DNA of 11,759 nucleotides, taken from the NCBI GenBank assembly GCA_023442845.1, contig JAEZXC010000151.1, forward strand, positions 1 to 11,759, read 5' to 3'. This DNA comes from Actinomycetes bacterium. Its GTDB lineage: Bacteria > Actinomycetota > Actinomycetes > Actinomycetales > Demequinaceae. Below the pieces are notes generated by a model, which saw only the letters and a list, made by a program, of their open reading frames with translations, was not told where the DNA came from and made no database searches. A program made the translations under genes and the position numbers. Of the stretch, positions 1 to 6,357 are shown one piece after another (position 1 is the first letter of the stretch; every line of letters begins with the position of its first letter).

Positions 1-29
1 GACCCGGAGGCCGCACCCTCAAGCGAACG

Positions 30-587
30 CTAGAAGCGCACCTCTGGGGTCTGGCGCGCTTCGGGCTCTTCTGTCTCGAAGTACTCGGCACGCTTGAAGC
101 CAAACGGACCGGCGATGAGGTTGGTGGGAAACACTTCGACCTTGGTGTTGAGGGCCCGCACGTTCGCGTTGTAAAAGCGACGCCCCGCGGCAATCCGGTC
201 CTCAGTGTTGGTGAGTTCGGTCTGCAGTTGCTGGAAGTTTTCGCTTGCACGCAGTTCGGGGTACGCCTCGGCCACCGCAAAGAGCTTGCCGAGCGCCTGG
301 GTCAGCAGGTTCTCGCTCTGCGCCTGTTCGGCCACGCTCTGACGCGAGTCCGATGCTGCGGAACGCGCCGCAGTCACCTCTTCAAAGGTTGCCTTCTCGT
401 GGGCGGCGTAACCCTTGACCGTCTCGACGAGGTTGGGGATGAGGTTGTGCCGACGCTGGAGTTCAACGTCGATCTGGCGCCACGCCTCTTGGACCAGGTT
501 TCGCAAGCGGACCAACGCGTTGTACTGGACAACGACAAACAAGCCCAGCAACACGACAACGCCGACCACGATCAGTGTGGGAAGCAT
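30..587 (-). CDS. lemA: LemA family protein
   Basis: The protein has 185 residues, normal for the LemA family. A single N-terminal membrane segment (about residues 4-20) is followed by a long, mainly helical charged domain with the family hallmarks: a YNALVRLRN start, an AWRQIDVELQRRHNLIPNLVETVKGYA block (about 35-61), a RFYNANVRALN block in the C-terminal third, and the FPTNLIAGPFGF ending. LemA proteins are membrane-anchored with a coiled helical bundle outside; their biochemical role is poorly defined. The ATG at 585-587 is preceded by AGGAGG, about 4-5 nt away, so the start is secure. pyrE lies 94 bp upstream on the same strand. A TTGACG (632-637, minus) could be a -35, but no -10 is well spaced from it, so a separate promoter is uncertain. 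Only 29 bases remain downstream before the window edge and I see no gene in them. Confidence 0.93.
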   Translation of the reverse strand: MLPTLIVVGVVVLLGLFVVVQYNALVRLRNLVQEAWRQIDVELQRRHNLIPNLVETVKGYAAHEKATFEEVTAARSAASDSRQSVAEQAQSENLLTQALGKLFAVAEAYPELRASENFQQLQTELTNTEDRIAAGRRFYNANVRALNTKVEVFPTNLIAGPFGFKRAEYFETEEPEARQTPEVRF

Positions 588-681
588 GACCCCTCCTCGC
601 TTGAGACCAATGTCTACCGCTCCATGCTAGGCGTCAACACGAGCGACGGAAGGCGCAGACAGCCAATTGGGGAGAACTCAC

Positions 682-1245
682 CTAGAGGCCAAGATCAGCA
701 AGCCCATACAGGGCAAGGTAGGGCAGACCCTCGGCCTCTATCGTCTGTCGCGCTCCAGTGTCACGATCAACGATGACAGCCACTGCGGCCACAGTGGCAC
801 CCGCCTCGCGGAGCGCCTTCACTGCCGTCATCACGGAGCCGCCTGTTGTCGACGTGTCCTCAACGGCCACAACGGTGCGCCCAGCCACGTCCGGTCCCTC
901 AATTTGTCGCTGCAAACCGTGCGCCTTCGATTCCTTACGCACCACGAATGCATCGAGAGCGAGCCCTCGAGAGGCGGCGGCGTGCAAGATCGCGGTCGCG
1001 ACCGGGTCCGCGCCAAGGGTCAGGCCCCCGACGGCGTCAATATCGGCCGGACCGAATCCGGCCTCTTCAAGCGCATCGAGCATGAGGTGCCCGATGAGCG
1101 GTGCGGCTGCATGGTGAAGCGTCACGCGCCGCAAGTCGACGTAATAATCGGCCTCTTTGCCGGACGCGAGAGTGACACGGCCGCGCACCACTGCCAGGTC
1201 GCTGATGAGGTCACGGAGTTGTTCGCGGGGCGTCGGCAACGTCAT
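682..1245 (-). CDS. pyrE: Orotate phosphoribosyltransferase
   Basis: Converts orotate plus PRPP to orotidine 5'-phosphate in de novo pyrimidine synthesis (cytosolic). The 187-residue product is short but typical of actinobacterial PyrE. Visible motifs are SGKEADYYVD (28-37), GGLTLGADPVA (73-83), the flexible-loop VRKESKAHG (102-110) carrying the catalytic lysines, and the type I PRPP-binding signature VVAVEDTSTTGGS (125-137). No other pyr gene is in the window. The ATG at 1243-1245 has no recognisable Shine-Dalgarno; instead TAGGCT (1253-1258, minus) lies 7 nt upstream, which fits a leaderless transcript. The gene is divergent from the GH51 gene, with an 81 bp intergenic region. Confidence 0.95.
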   Translation of the reverse strand: MTLPTPREQLRDLISDLAVVRGRVTLASGKEADYYVDLRRVTLHHAAAPLIGHLMLDALEEAGFGPADIDAVGGLTLGADPVATAILHAAASRGLALDAFVVRKESKAHGLQRQIEGPDVAGRTVVAVEDTSTTGGSVMTAVKALREAGATVAAVAVIVDRDTGARQTIEAEGLPYLALYGLADLGL

Positions 1246-1252
1246 GGCGATC

Positions 1253-1258
1253 AGCCTA
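1253..1258 (-). promoter_or_regulatory. Candidate -10 box of pyrE (leaderless)
   Basis: TAGGCT, read on the minus strand, ends 7 nt before the pyrE ATG, so transcription would begin at or within a base or two of the start codon. No convincing -35 is visible at 17-18 nt. Actinobacterial leaderless promoters commonly have a TANNNT box at this distance. Confidence 0.5.
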
Positions 1259-1282
1259 GCGAGAGTCCTGCGAGCTTCGGGT

Positions 1283-1288
1283 TACAGT
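1283..1288 (+). promoter_or_regulatory. Candidate -10 box of the GH51 gene
   Basis: TACAGT, preceded by T, lies about 38 nt before the GH51 ATG and would give a leader of roughly 30 nt that includes the GAAGGA ribosome binding site. The -35 region is weak. I see no LacI-type palindrome here, so any arabinose control cannot be read from the sequence. Confidence 0.35.
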
Positions 1289-1326
1289 CGTGCTGTCGCG
1301 TCGCCGCCACGACCGAAGGACCTGCC

Positions 1327-2835
1327 ATGGTTTCCGCTCATCTTGCCGTCACCGCCGACGCCAGCATCGGCACCATTGATCGTTACCTCTTTGGCTCTTT
1401 TGTTGAGCACTTGGGACGCAGTGTGTATACCGGCATCTACGAGCCAGGACATCCCACCGCCGACGCTGACGGCTTCCGTCACGACGTTCTCGACCTCGTG
1501 GCGGAGCTTGGCGTTTCCATCATTCGCTACCCCGGTGGCAACTTCGTGTCGGGCTATCGCTGGGAGGACGGCGTCGGCCCTCGTGAACTCCGCCCCCGGC
1601 GCCTTGATCTTGCGTGGCACACGATCGAGACAAACGAGGTGGGTCTTCACGAGTTCATGACGTGGCTCGATCGCACCGGCGCAGAGCCGATGCTGGCCGT
1701 CAACTTTGGAACGCGGGGCCTTGAGGAGGCCCTCGACTTTGTCGAGTACTGCGTCATTGACTCCGGTACAGCATTGGCCGACGCTCGGGTCGCCAATGGA
1801 CGGCGCGCGCCAATCCGACCCAACGTGTGGTGCCTTGGCAATGAGATGGACGGCCCGTGGCAACTTGGGCACCTGAGCGCGGAGGACTACGCGAAGAAGG
1901 CCGCATCGGTCGCCCACGCAATCCGACTCATTGACCCTGACACCACCCTGGTGGCGTGCGGATCGTCGTCTCGCGACATGCCAACTTTTGGCCACTGGGA
2001 ACGAACGGTTCTCGAAGCGACGTACGAGTACGTTGATCTGCTCTCGTGCCACGCCTACTACTGGGAACGCGATGGCGACCTCGCCAGCTTCCTTGCAAGC
2101 GGTGTCGACATGGAGGGCTTTATCGATGAGGTTGTCGCCGTCGCGGATGAGGTGAAGGAAGCGACCGGCTCTGACAAGACGATCAACCTCTCCTTTGACG
2201 AGTGGAATGTGTGGTACCTCAAGCGCCACATGGAGAAGGAGGCGATCACGGGCATTGACAACTGGCCCGTGGCCCCGCGCCTTCTCGAAGACATCTACTC
2301 CGTCGCCGACGGCGTGGTCGTCGGTGGCCTTCTCATCGCTCTTCTCAAGCACGCGGACCGCGTGAAGACCGCGTGCATGGCCCAACTCGTCAACGTGATC
2401 GGGCCCATCATGACCGAGCCGGGCGGCCCCGCCTGGCGGCAGACCACCTTCTTCCCCTTTGCGATCACGGCGCGCCTTGCACGAGGCGAGGCGGTTGCCG
2501 TCACCGTCGATGCTCCCATCGCCTCGACGGGACGCTACGGCGACGTCCCCCTTGTCGATGCCGTCGCAACAAAGAACGGCGACGCTGCCGCACTGTTCCT
2601 GCTCAACCGCTCGACCGACACCCCGACCGAGGTGAACATCGACGTGAGCGCTCTGGAAGCGTCGGCCGTTGTTGCGGCGCTCACCCTTGCCGATGATGAC
2701 CCGTATGCGTGCAACACCCTCGACGAGCCCGAGCGGGTGGGGATCGCCGACAATGCGTCCGTGCATCTCGCCGACGGACGGCTGCGCATCACCTTGCCCG
2801 CGTGTTCGTGGACCGCGATCGAGCTCGTCCGCTGA
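1327..2835 (+). CDS. abfA: GH51 alpha-L-arabinofuranosidase
   Basis: A 502-residue retaining glycoside hydrolase of family GH51, which releases terminal alpha-L-arabinofuranosyl groups from arabinan, arabinoxylan or derived oligosaccharides. The N-terminus (GTIDRYLFGSFVEHLGRSVYTGIYEPGH) and RYPGGNFVSGYRWEDGVGP are classic for the family. The acid/base is Glu173 in WCLGNEMDGPWQ and the nucleophile is Glu292 in LSFDEWNVWY; both match the spacing of characterised GH51 enzymes. A C-terminal beta domain (about 380-502) follows the barrel. There is no signal peptide, so it is intracellular and would act on imported arabino-oligosaccharides. I chose the ATG at 1327 rather than any upstream in-frame start, because GAAGGA (1315-1320) is 6 nt before it, the family alignment begins there, and the longer reading would overlap pyrE antisense. 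No transporter or regulator is adjacent. It converges on the SDR gene with a 20 bp gap. Confidence 0.96.
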   Translation: MVSAHLAVTADASIGTIDRYLFGSFVEHLGRSVYTGIYEPGHPTADADGFRHDVLDLVAELGVSIIRYPGGNFVSGYRWEDGVGPRELRPRRLDLAWHTIETNEVGLHEFMTWLDRTGAEPMLAVNFGTRGLEEALDFVEYCVIDSGTALADARVANGRRAPIRPNVWCLGNEMDGPWQLGHLSAEDYAKKAASVAHAIRLIDPDTTLVACGSSSRDMPTFGHWERTVLEATYEYVDLLSCHAYYWERDGDLASFLASGVDMEGFIDEVVAVADEVKEATGSDKTINLSFDEWNVWYLKRHMEKEAITGIDNWPVAPRLLEDIYSVADGVVVGGLLIALLKHADRVKTACMAQLVNVIGPIMTEPGGPAWRQTTFFPFAITARLARGEAVAVTVDAPIASTGRYGDVPLVDAVATKNGDAAALFLLNRSTDTPTEVNIDVSALEASAVVAALTLADDDPYACNTLDEPERVGIADNASVHLADGRLRITLPACSWTAIELVR

Positions 2836-2855
2836 GGCGCTCGCCCGCGCGGGTG

Positions 2856-3617
2856 TCAGGTATTGCGCCGCCGCGAGACTGCTCGCACCCATGAGCGGGG
2901 CAACGTCCGCACTACGGACGTGAGGGCGGCGTAGCGCACGGATGGCGTGACGAGCACCTGCTTGCGGCGCACTGCCGCGAGCGCGGACTCAACCACGTGA
3001 TCCGCATCGAGCCACGCAATCTCGGGGAGTTCCTCGTACTCGGTGAGGTGGGCGCGCTCGTGAAATTCCGTGTGAGTGAGACCCGGCAGCACGGCCGTCG
3101 CGCTCACACCCGTCCCCCGCAATTGGCTCGCGAGCGACTCGGTGAAAGCCGTCACCCAGGCCTTATGCGCTGAATAGGACGAGTTGCCCAGCCACGCGGC
3201 GACGGAGGCAACATTGAGGATTGCCCCTCGGCCGCGCGCCACCATCGCCTGCGATGCGGCGTGCGACAACACGAGCACCGCTTTCACCATGACGTCGAGC
3301 GCGGCAACCTCTTGCTCAACGTCGGTCTTGAGGAAGCCTGCGGGCAGTCCGTAGCCCGCGTTGTTGACAAGCAGATCGATGGGCCGATCCGCGTCGGCGA
3401 CGCGATCTGCGACGGCTTGCAGACCGTCGGCCGTCGCGAGGTCGGCGACGAGCACCTCGGTCTGTACTCCGGTGACACCGGCGAGCATGTCGGCAAGTTC
3501 GCTCAGCCGATCGCGGGATCGCGCAACGAGCACAACGTCCCTGCCCGCCGCCGCGAGCTGCCATGCGAACTCTTCGCCAAGACCGGAACTCGCCCCCGTA
3601 ATCAATGCAGTAGCCAC
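2856..3617 (-). CDS. Short-chain dehydrogenase/reductase (SDR), NAD(P)-dependent
   Basis: A 253-residue classical SDR. The cofactor motif TGASSGLG is at residues 7-14, the ARSRDRL segment after strand 2 (Arg near 33-35) suggests NADP(H) preference, NNAG is at 85-88, and the catalytic set is Ser138, Tyr148 and Lys152 in YSAHK. The Ser-Tyr spacing is 10 rather than the usual about 13, as I recall for the actinobacterial SDR subgroup with SAHKAWV. The C-terminus is basic (VRAVSRRR). The substrate cannot be read from sequence. The start is GTG at 3615-3617; there is no Shine-Dalgarno, but TAGCCT lies 6 nt upstream. It is divergent from xthA with only 33 bp between start codons. Confidence 0.9.
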   Translation of the reverse strand: MATALITGASSGLGEEFAWQLAAAGRDVVLVARSRDRLSELADMLAGVTGVQTEVLVADLATADGLQAVADRVADADRPIDLLVNNAGYGLPAGFLKTDVEQEVAALDVMVKAVLVLSHAASQAMVARGRGAILNVASVAAWLGNSSYSAHKAWVTAFTESLASQLRGTGVSATAVLPGLTHTEFHERAHLTEYEELPEIAWLDADHVVESALAAVRRKQVLVTPSVRYAALTSVVRTLPRSWVRAVSRRRNT

Positions 3618-3623
3618 GTCACC

Positions 3624-3629
3624 AGGCTA
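3624..3629 (-). promoter_or_regulatory. Candidate -10 box of the SDR gene (leaderless)
   Basis: TAGCCT on the minus strand ends exactly 6 nt before the GTG start (3618-3623 between), placing the expected transcription start at the start codon. The -35 region is weak and would fall inside the xthA start. Confidence 0.5.
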
Positions 3630-3638
3630 CGGGGTGGG

Positions 3639-3644
3639 TAGCGT
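3639..3644 (+). promoter_or_regulatory. Candidate -10 box of xthA (leaderless)
   Basis: TAGCGT ends exactly 6 nt before the xthA ATG (GGGGGC between). It is a mirror image in spacing of the SDR -10 box, 9 bp away on the other strand. No classic -35 is visible. Confidence 0.5.
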
Positions 3645-3650
3645 GGGGGC

Positions 3651-4451
3651 ATGCGAGTGGCCACGTGGAACGTCAATTCACTGCGAGCACGAGTCGACCG
3701 AGTTATCGACTATCTCGAGCGAGCTCACATCGATGTGCTTCTCATGCAGGAGATCAAGTGCAAGCCCGAACAAGCGCCCGTCCTTGCCTTTGAGGCCGCC
3801 GGGTATGAGGTGGCGCTTCACGGTGTCAACCAGTGGAACGGCGTCGGCATCGCGTCGCGAGTGGGCCTGGCCGACGTTGCCATGGCTTTCCCTGCTCAGC
3901 CGGCTTTTGGCAAGGCCGGGCAGGATGCCGTGGTTGAAGCGCGGGCCATCGGTGCGACGTGCGGACCGCTCAGTGCATGGAGCGTGTACGTTCCCAACGG
4001 CCGTGGCGTTGCTGACCCGCACTACCCGTACAAGCGGCAGTTCCTCGCGACTTTGGCCGACGCTGCCGCTGGCTGGGCATCGCGGCCCACCGTCATTGGC
4101 GGTGATTTCAACGTTGCGCCGCTAACCACCGACATTTGGGATGAGTCCGATCCCGAGGCGCAGACCCACGTCACTGCCGACGTTCGCGAGGATCTCGCTC
4201 GTCTTGAGAAGGCGGGCTACACCGAGCTGAGCCGACGCTTTATCCCCGAGGAACGTCGGTACACGTTCTGGGACTACAAGCAACTGAGGTTTCCGCGCAA
4301 CGAAGGCATGCGCATTGATTTCCTTTACGGGTCGCCTAGCGCATCAACCGCCGCGACCGCCGCGATGATCGACAGAGATGAGCGCAAAGGCAAGGGGGCA
4401 TCCGATCACGTCCCGGTTGTCATTGACTTCGATGCGTCCGCACTCGCATGA
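3651..4451 (+). CDS. xthA: Exodeoxyribonuclease III (AP endonuclease)
   Basis: A 266-residue exonuclease III of the EEP nuclease superfamily, acting in base excision repair: it cuts 5' of abasic sites and removes 3' blocking groups. The motifs appear in order: TWNVNSLRAR with Asn7/Asn9, LMQEIKC with the metal-binding Glu34, YVPNGRG with Tyr113, GGDFNVAP with Asp152 and Asn154, MRIDFLYGS (220-228), and SDHVPV with Asp252-His253. Length and motif spacing match the family and all catalytic residues are present. The start is ATG 3651, with G-rich sequence but no clear Shine-Dalgarno before it; the -10-like box at 3639-3644 suggests a leaderless mRNA. It is divergent from the SDR gene and convergent with the lipoprotein gene (8 bp gap). 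Confidence 0.95.
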   Translation: MRVATWNVNSLRARVDRVIDYLERAHIDVLLMQEIKCKPEQAPVLAFEAAGYEVALHGVNQWNGVGIASRVGLADVAMAFPAQPAFGKAGQDAVVEARAIGATCGPLSAWSVYVPNGRGVADPHYPYKRQFLATLADAAAGWASRPTVIGGDFNVAPLTTDIWDESDPEAQTHVTADVREDLARLEKAGYTELSRRFIPEERRYTFWDYKQLRFPRNEGMRIDFLYGSPSASTAATAAMIDRDERKGKGASDHVPVVIDFDASALA

Positions 4452-4459
4452 CAGGGTTG

Positions 4460-4897
4460 CTACTTCTTTGATCCTTTGAGCGAACCCGACGTACGCGCCA
4501 TCTCACCCGCCACGTCATCAGGGGTGTAGAGCGCACACATCAGCGTGCGGTCGCCATTGCCCCACGCCTTCTGAGACGGCGTGTCGTAGAGGATGTCGAT
4601 CGCGCTTGAGTAGTAGTCGACGCCCACGTAGTCGCCGAAGGCCGCGAAGCACGCCGCCCGCGCCTGCGCGTCAACGACGAGAGCGTCGTACTCCTCGGGG
4701 GCGTCCACGACGCCCACAAAGTACACCTCGGCGTCGTGCTCGCTGTCGCACGAGATGGCGTCCACTGACGTCATCTGGGTGTCATCCGGATCGACGTCAA
4801 AGCAATCGCCCACCGCTGGCGGTGGGCCCGGGTCCGCGCCGCAGCCCACGAGTGCGACAACGGCGATGACGATCGCCCCCACGAGTCGCTTAGCCAC
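4460..4897 (-). CDS. Lipoprotein, Septum_form-type domain
   Basis: A 145-residue secreted lipoprotein when started at GTG 4895-4897. This start is preferred because GGAGG (4903-4907, minus) sits 5 nt upstream and the product then opens with a textbook lipoprotein signal: Met-Ala-Lys-Arg, a hydrophobic core, and a VGC lipobox with the lipidated Cys19. The upstream ATG at 4922-4924 adds nine unsupported residues. The mature part has the pattern of the actinobacterial Septum_form domain: VGDCFDV, SCDSEHDAEVYFVG, a QARAACFAAFGDYVG block, and a TLMCALY strand, with paired cysteines that could form disulfides outside the membrane. The domain name reflects a historical link to septum formation; the actual role here is unknown. 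It lies 48 bp downstream of the repeat membrane protein gene on the same strand, so co-transcription is likely. Confidence 0.85.
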   Translation of the reverse strand: MAKRLVGAIVIAVVALVGCGADPGPPPAVGDCFDVDPDDTQMTSVDAISCDSEHDAEVYFVGVVDAPEEYDALVVDAQARAACFAAFGDYVGVDYYSSAIDILYDTPSQKAWGNGDRTLMCALYTPDDVAGEMARTSGSLKGSKK

Positions 4898-4945
4898 GTC
4901 AACCTCCGCTGTGCGCGGCGTCATTGCCGTGCGTTGACACCGATG

Positions 4946-5485
4946 CTAGCGACCGACGCCGCGGGTCGATGCGCCGCCACGCGAGGCGATGGCGTCGAGA
5001 ATTGCATCATCACCACTTGCGGCAAGCCATGCGAGGACGGACGACGGCGTCGCAGGGTTTGCGGCGATTGCTTCGCGCACTGCGGGCTCGGTATATGCCA
5101 TATCCGCAAGCTCTGTTGCTGGCGTTGTGGGGTTCGCAGCACGTGCGAGAGTCGCCGCGGCAACGCGCTCGCGGAGGTGCTCATCCGACGCGGTGCGAGA
5201 CATCGCGTGGACGCGGCGCGCCTTGCCAGTCTTCATCATGTCGCGCGTGACGATGACGGCGGCGGCGAGAGGGGCGACCGGGAGGATCCACACAACGCGG
5301 GGACCACCGACGATCTCCATCGACGATGACCCGACGGCGGCGGCGAGATAACCGCCAGCGGCGAGGACGAGGGCAATCCGTGAGGCAAGCGAGAGGCTCA
5401 GTCGGGGATGTGCCGACAGCACCACGCCCAAAAGGAAAAGGGCGCCGAGACCGGCTAGAACGGTCTCTTCGACGCCCCACTTCAT
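4946..5485 (-). CDS. Membrane protein with C-terminal variant leucine-rich-type helical repeats
   Basis: A 179-residue protein with three predicted membrane segments (about 6-25, 34-52, 62-80), then a basic stretch (RDMMKTGKARR, 81-91) that should face the cytoplasm. The C-terminal half contains helical repeats of the type [A/L]ANPxTPxxxLAxLA, seen at about 114-130 (RAANPTTPATELADMA) and 139-155 (IAANPATPSSVLAWLA), a 25-residue period, with a degenerate third unit near 163-175. This resembles the variant leucine-rich repeats found in many actinobacterial proteins and probably mediates protein contacts. The ATG at 5483-5485 is preceded by GGAGG 8 nt upstream. No enzymatic motif is present and I cannot name a function. 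It probably forms a transcription unit with the lipoprotein gene downstream. Confidence 0.8.
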   Translation of the reverse strand: MKWGVEETVLAGLGALFLLGVVLSAHPRLSLSLASRIALVLAAGGYLAAAVGSSSMEIVGGPRVVWILPVAPLAAAVIVTRDMMKTGKARRVHAMSRTASDEHLRERVAAATLARAANPTTPATELADMAYTEPAVREAIAANPATPSSVLAWLAASGDDAILDAIASRGGASTRGVGR

Positions 5486-5522
5486 CGGACCCGCCTCCCA
5501 TATCAGGGAGGAAGGAGTCCCC

Positions 5523-5555
5523 CCTCGCGTAGAAGAATCCCACGGCTCCGCGAGG
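5523..5555. repeat. Inverted repeat in the leader of the repeat-membrane-protein gene
   Basis: CCTCGCG (5523-5529) and CGCGAGG (5549-5555) are perfect 7-bp arms separated by 19 bp. The repeat lies 38-70 bp upstream of the minus-strand ATG at 5485, so it could be an operator or a leader hairpin. Nothing else in the sequence distinguishes these. Confidence 0.35.
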
Positions 5556-5627
5556 CCTGCAAGCCCCTATTTGTGGGGGCACACAAACCGGACATTTCGT
5601 GCCTGCACCCCGCTTTTGGGGGCACAC
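5555..5627. repeat. Two imperfect direct repeats upstream of the response regulator
   Basis: Copy 1 (5555-5584) and copy 2 (5601-5627) share GCCTGCA, then CCCC, a T-rich spacer, and GGGGGCACAC. They differ by a 2-nt insertion (AG after GCCTGCA) and one base in the spacer length. The 3' halves are 43 bp apart, about four helical turns, so both would face the same side of the helix. They lie 50-120 bp upstream of the candidate response regulator promoter and within the divergent region, as expected of tandem binding sites for a regulator. Within each copy CCCC and GGGG can also pair. Confidence 0.55.
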
Positions 5628-5676
5628 TGTGAACAACCCCACCGACGGCAGGGCTACACGCGGGTCATGTCAACGG

Positions 5677-5682
5677 GATAAT
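5677..5682 (+). promoter_or_regulatory. Candidate -10 box of the signalling operon
   Basis: GATAAT is the best -10 match in the 227 bp region between the divergent start codons at 5485 and 5713, giving a leader of about 25 nt with the GAGAGG ribosome binding site. The -35 region (near CTACAC) is poor, which would suit an activated promoter. Confidence 0.4.
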
Positions 5683-5712
5683 GTGACCGGGAACACCAGC
5701 GAGAGGGATCAC

Positions 5713-6357
5713 ATGTCTGCCCCACGCACAATTGCCCTGGTTGAAGATCATGCGCTCATCGCCATTGGGTTCAGGGACCTCATCGAGTCAGCTCCCGATC
5801 TGCGCCTCGTTGGCATGGTGGAGTCCGTTGAGGAACTTCCTCGTCTCGGGGAGCCGATTGACCTCGTCGTGCTCGACTTGCGCCTGAGCGACGATTCCAA
5901 GCCTGAAGAGAACGTCGACGCCATTCACGCGATGGGCTCTCACGTGCTCATCTACACGGGCGCGGAGGACCGGCGGCTCATTCAATCAGCGGCGCGGTCG
6001 GGCGCGCTGGGCCTCATTCGCAAGTCGGTGGCGCCCGACGTCCTGCTCGAGGCGGTGCGGACTGCGGCGGAAGGCCGCGAAGTGTTCGGCACGGACTGGG
6101 CGGCAGCGATCGACGCTGACGAAGTACTCGCCGACGCGAGGCTCTCGGCGCGCGAACAAGAGGTACTCAGCCTGTACGCATCGGGTGAGACCGCTGTATC
6201 TGTCGCGCAGACCACCGGCCTGTCGCGCGAGACCGTCGCCGATTATGTGAGCCGCATCCGCCGCAAGTACGCGGAAGCTGGGCGACCTGCGCATTCCCGC
6301 ATCGATCTGTACAAGCGTGCGCTCGAGGATGGAATCCTCGACGATCCCACCGCATGA
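5713..6357 (+). CDS. LuxR/NarL-type response regulator
   Basis: A 214-residue two-component response regulator. The receiver domain (about 5-125) has the acidic pair Glu11-Asp12, phosphoacceptor Asp55 in VVLDLRLSD, Thr82 in IYTG, and Lys104 in IRKS. A short linker leads to a LuxR-type helix-turn-helix (about 141-200: LSAREQEVLSLYASGETAVSVAQTTGLSRETVADYVSRIRRKY in sense, described by its first and last motifs). It should bind DNA as a phosphorylated dimer. The ATG at 5713 is chosen because GAGAGG (5701-5706) is 6 nt upstream and the receiver begins at once; longer in-frame readings from 5599 have no support. The stop overlaps the histidine kinase start (ATGA), so the two are translationally coupled. 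The two direct repeats upstream are candidates for its own binding sites. Confidence 0.93.
   Translation: MSAPRTIALVEDHALIAIGFRDLIESAPDLRLVGMVESVEELPRLGEPIDLVVLDLRLSDDSKPEENVDAIHAMGSHVLIYTGAEDRRLIQSAARSGALGLIRKSVAPDVLLEAVRTAAEGREVFGTDWAAAIDADEVLADARLSAREQEVLSLYASGETAVSVAQTTGLSRETVADYVSRIRRKYAEAGRPAHSRIDLYKRALEDGILDDPTA

Noticed and set aside
667..1326. Long in-frame N-terminal extension of the GH51 reading frame
   Set aside because: It runs antisense through pyrE, has no family similarity that I can see, and the ATG at 1327 has a proper ribosome binding site and matches the family start.
1282..2892. A 536-codon open frame on the minus strand across the GH51 gene
   Set aside because: It is the antisense shadow of a clearly real GH51 gene in high-GC DNA; the translation is low in recognisable motifs and rich in Arg, Gly and Val.
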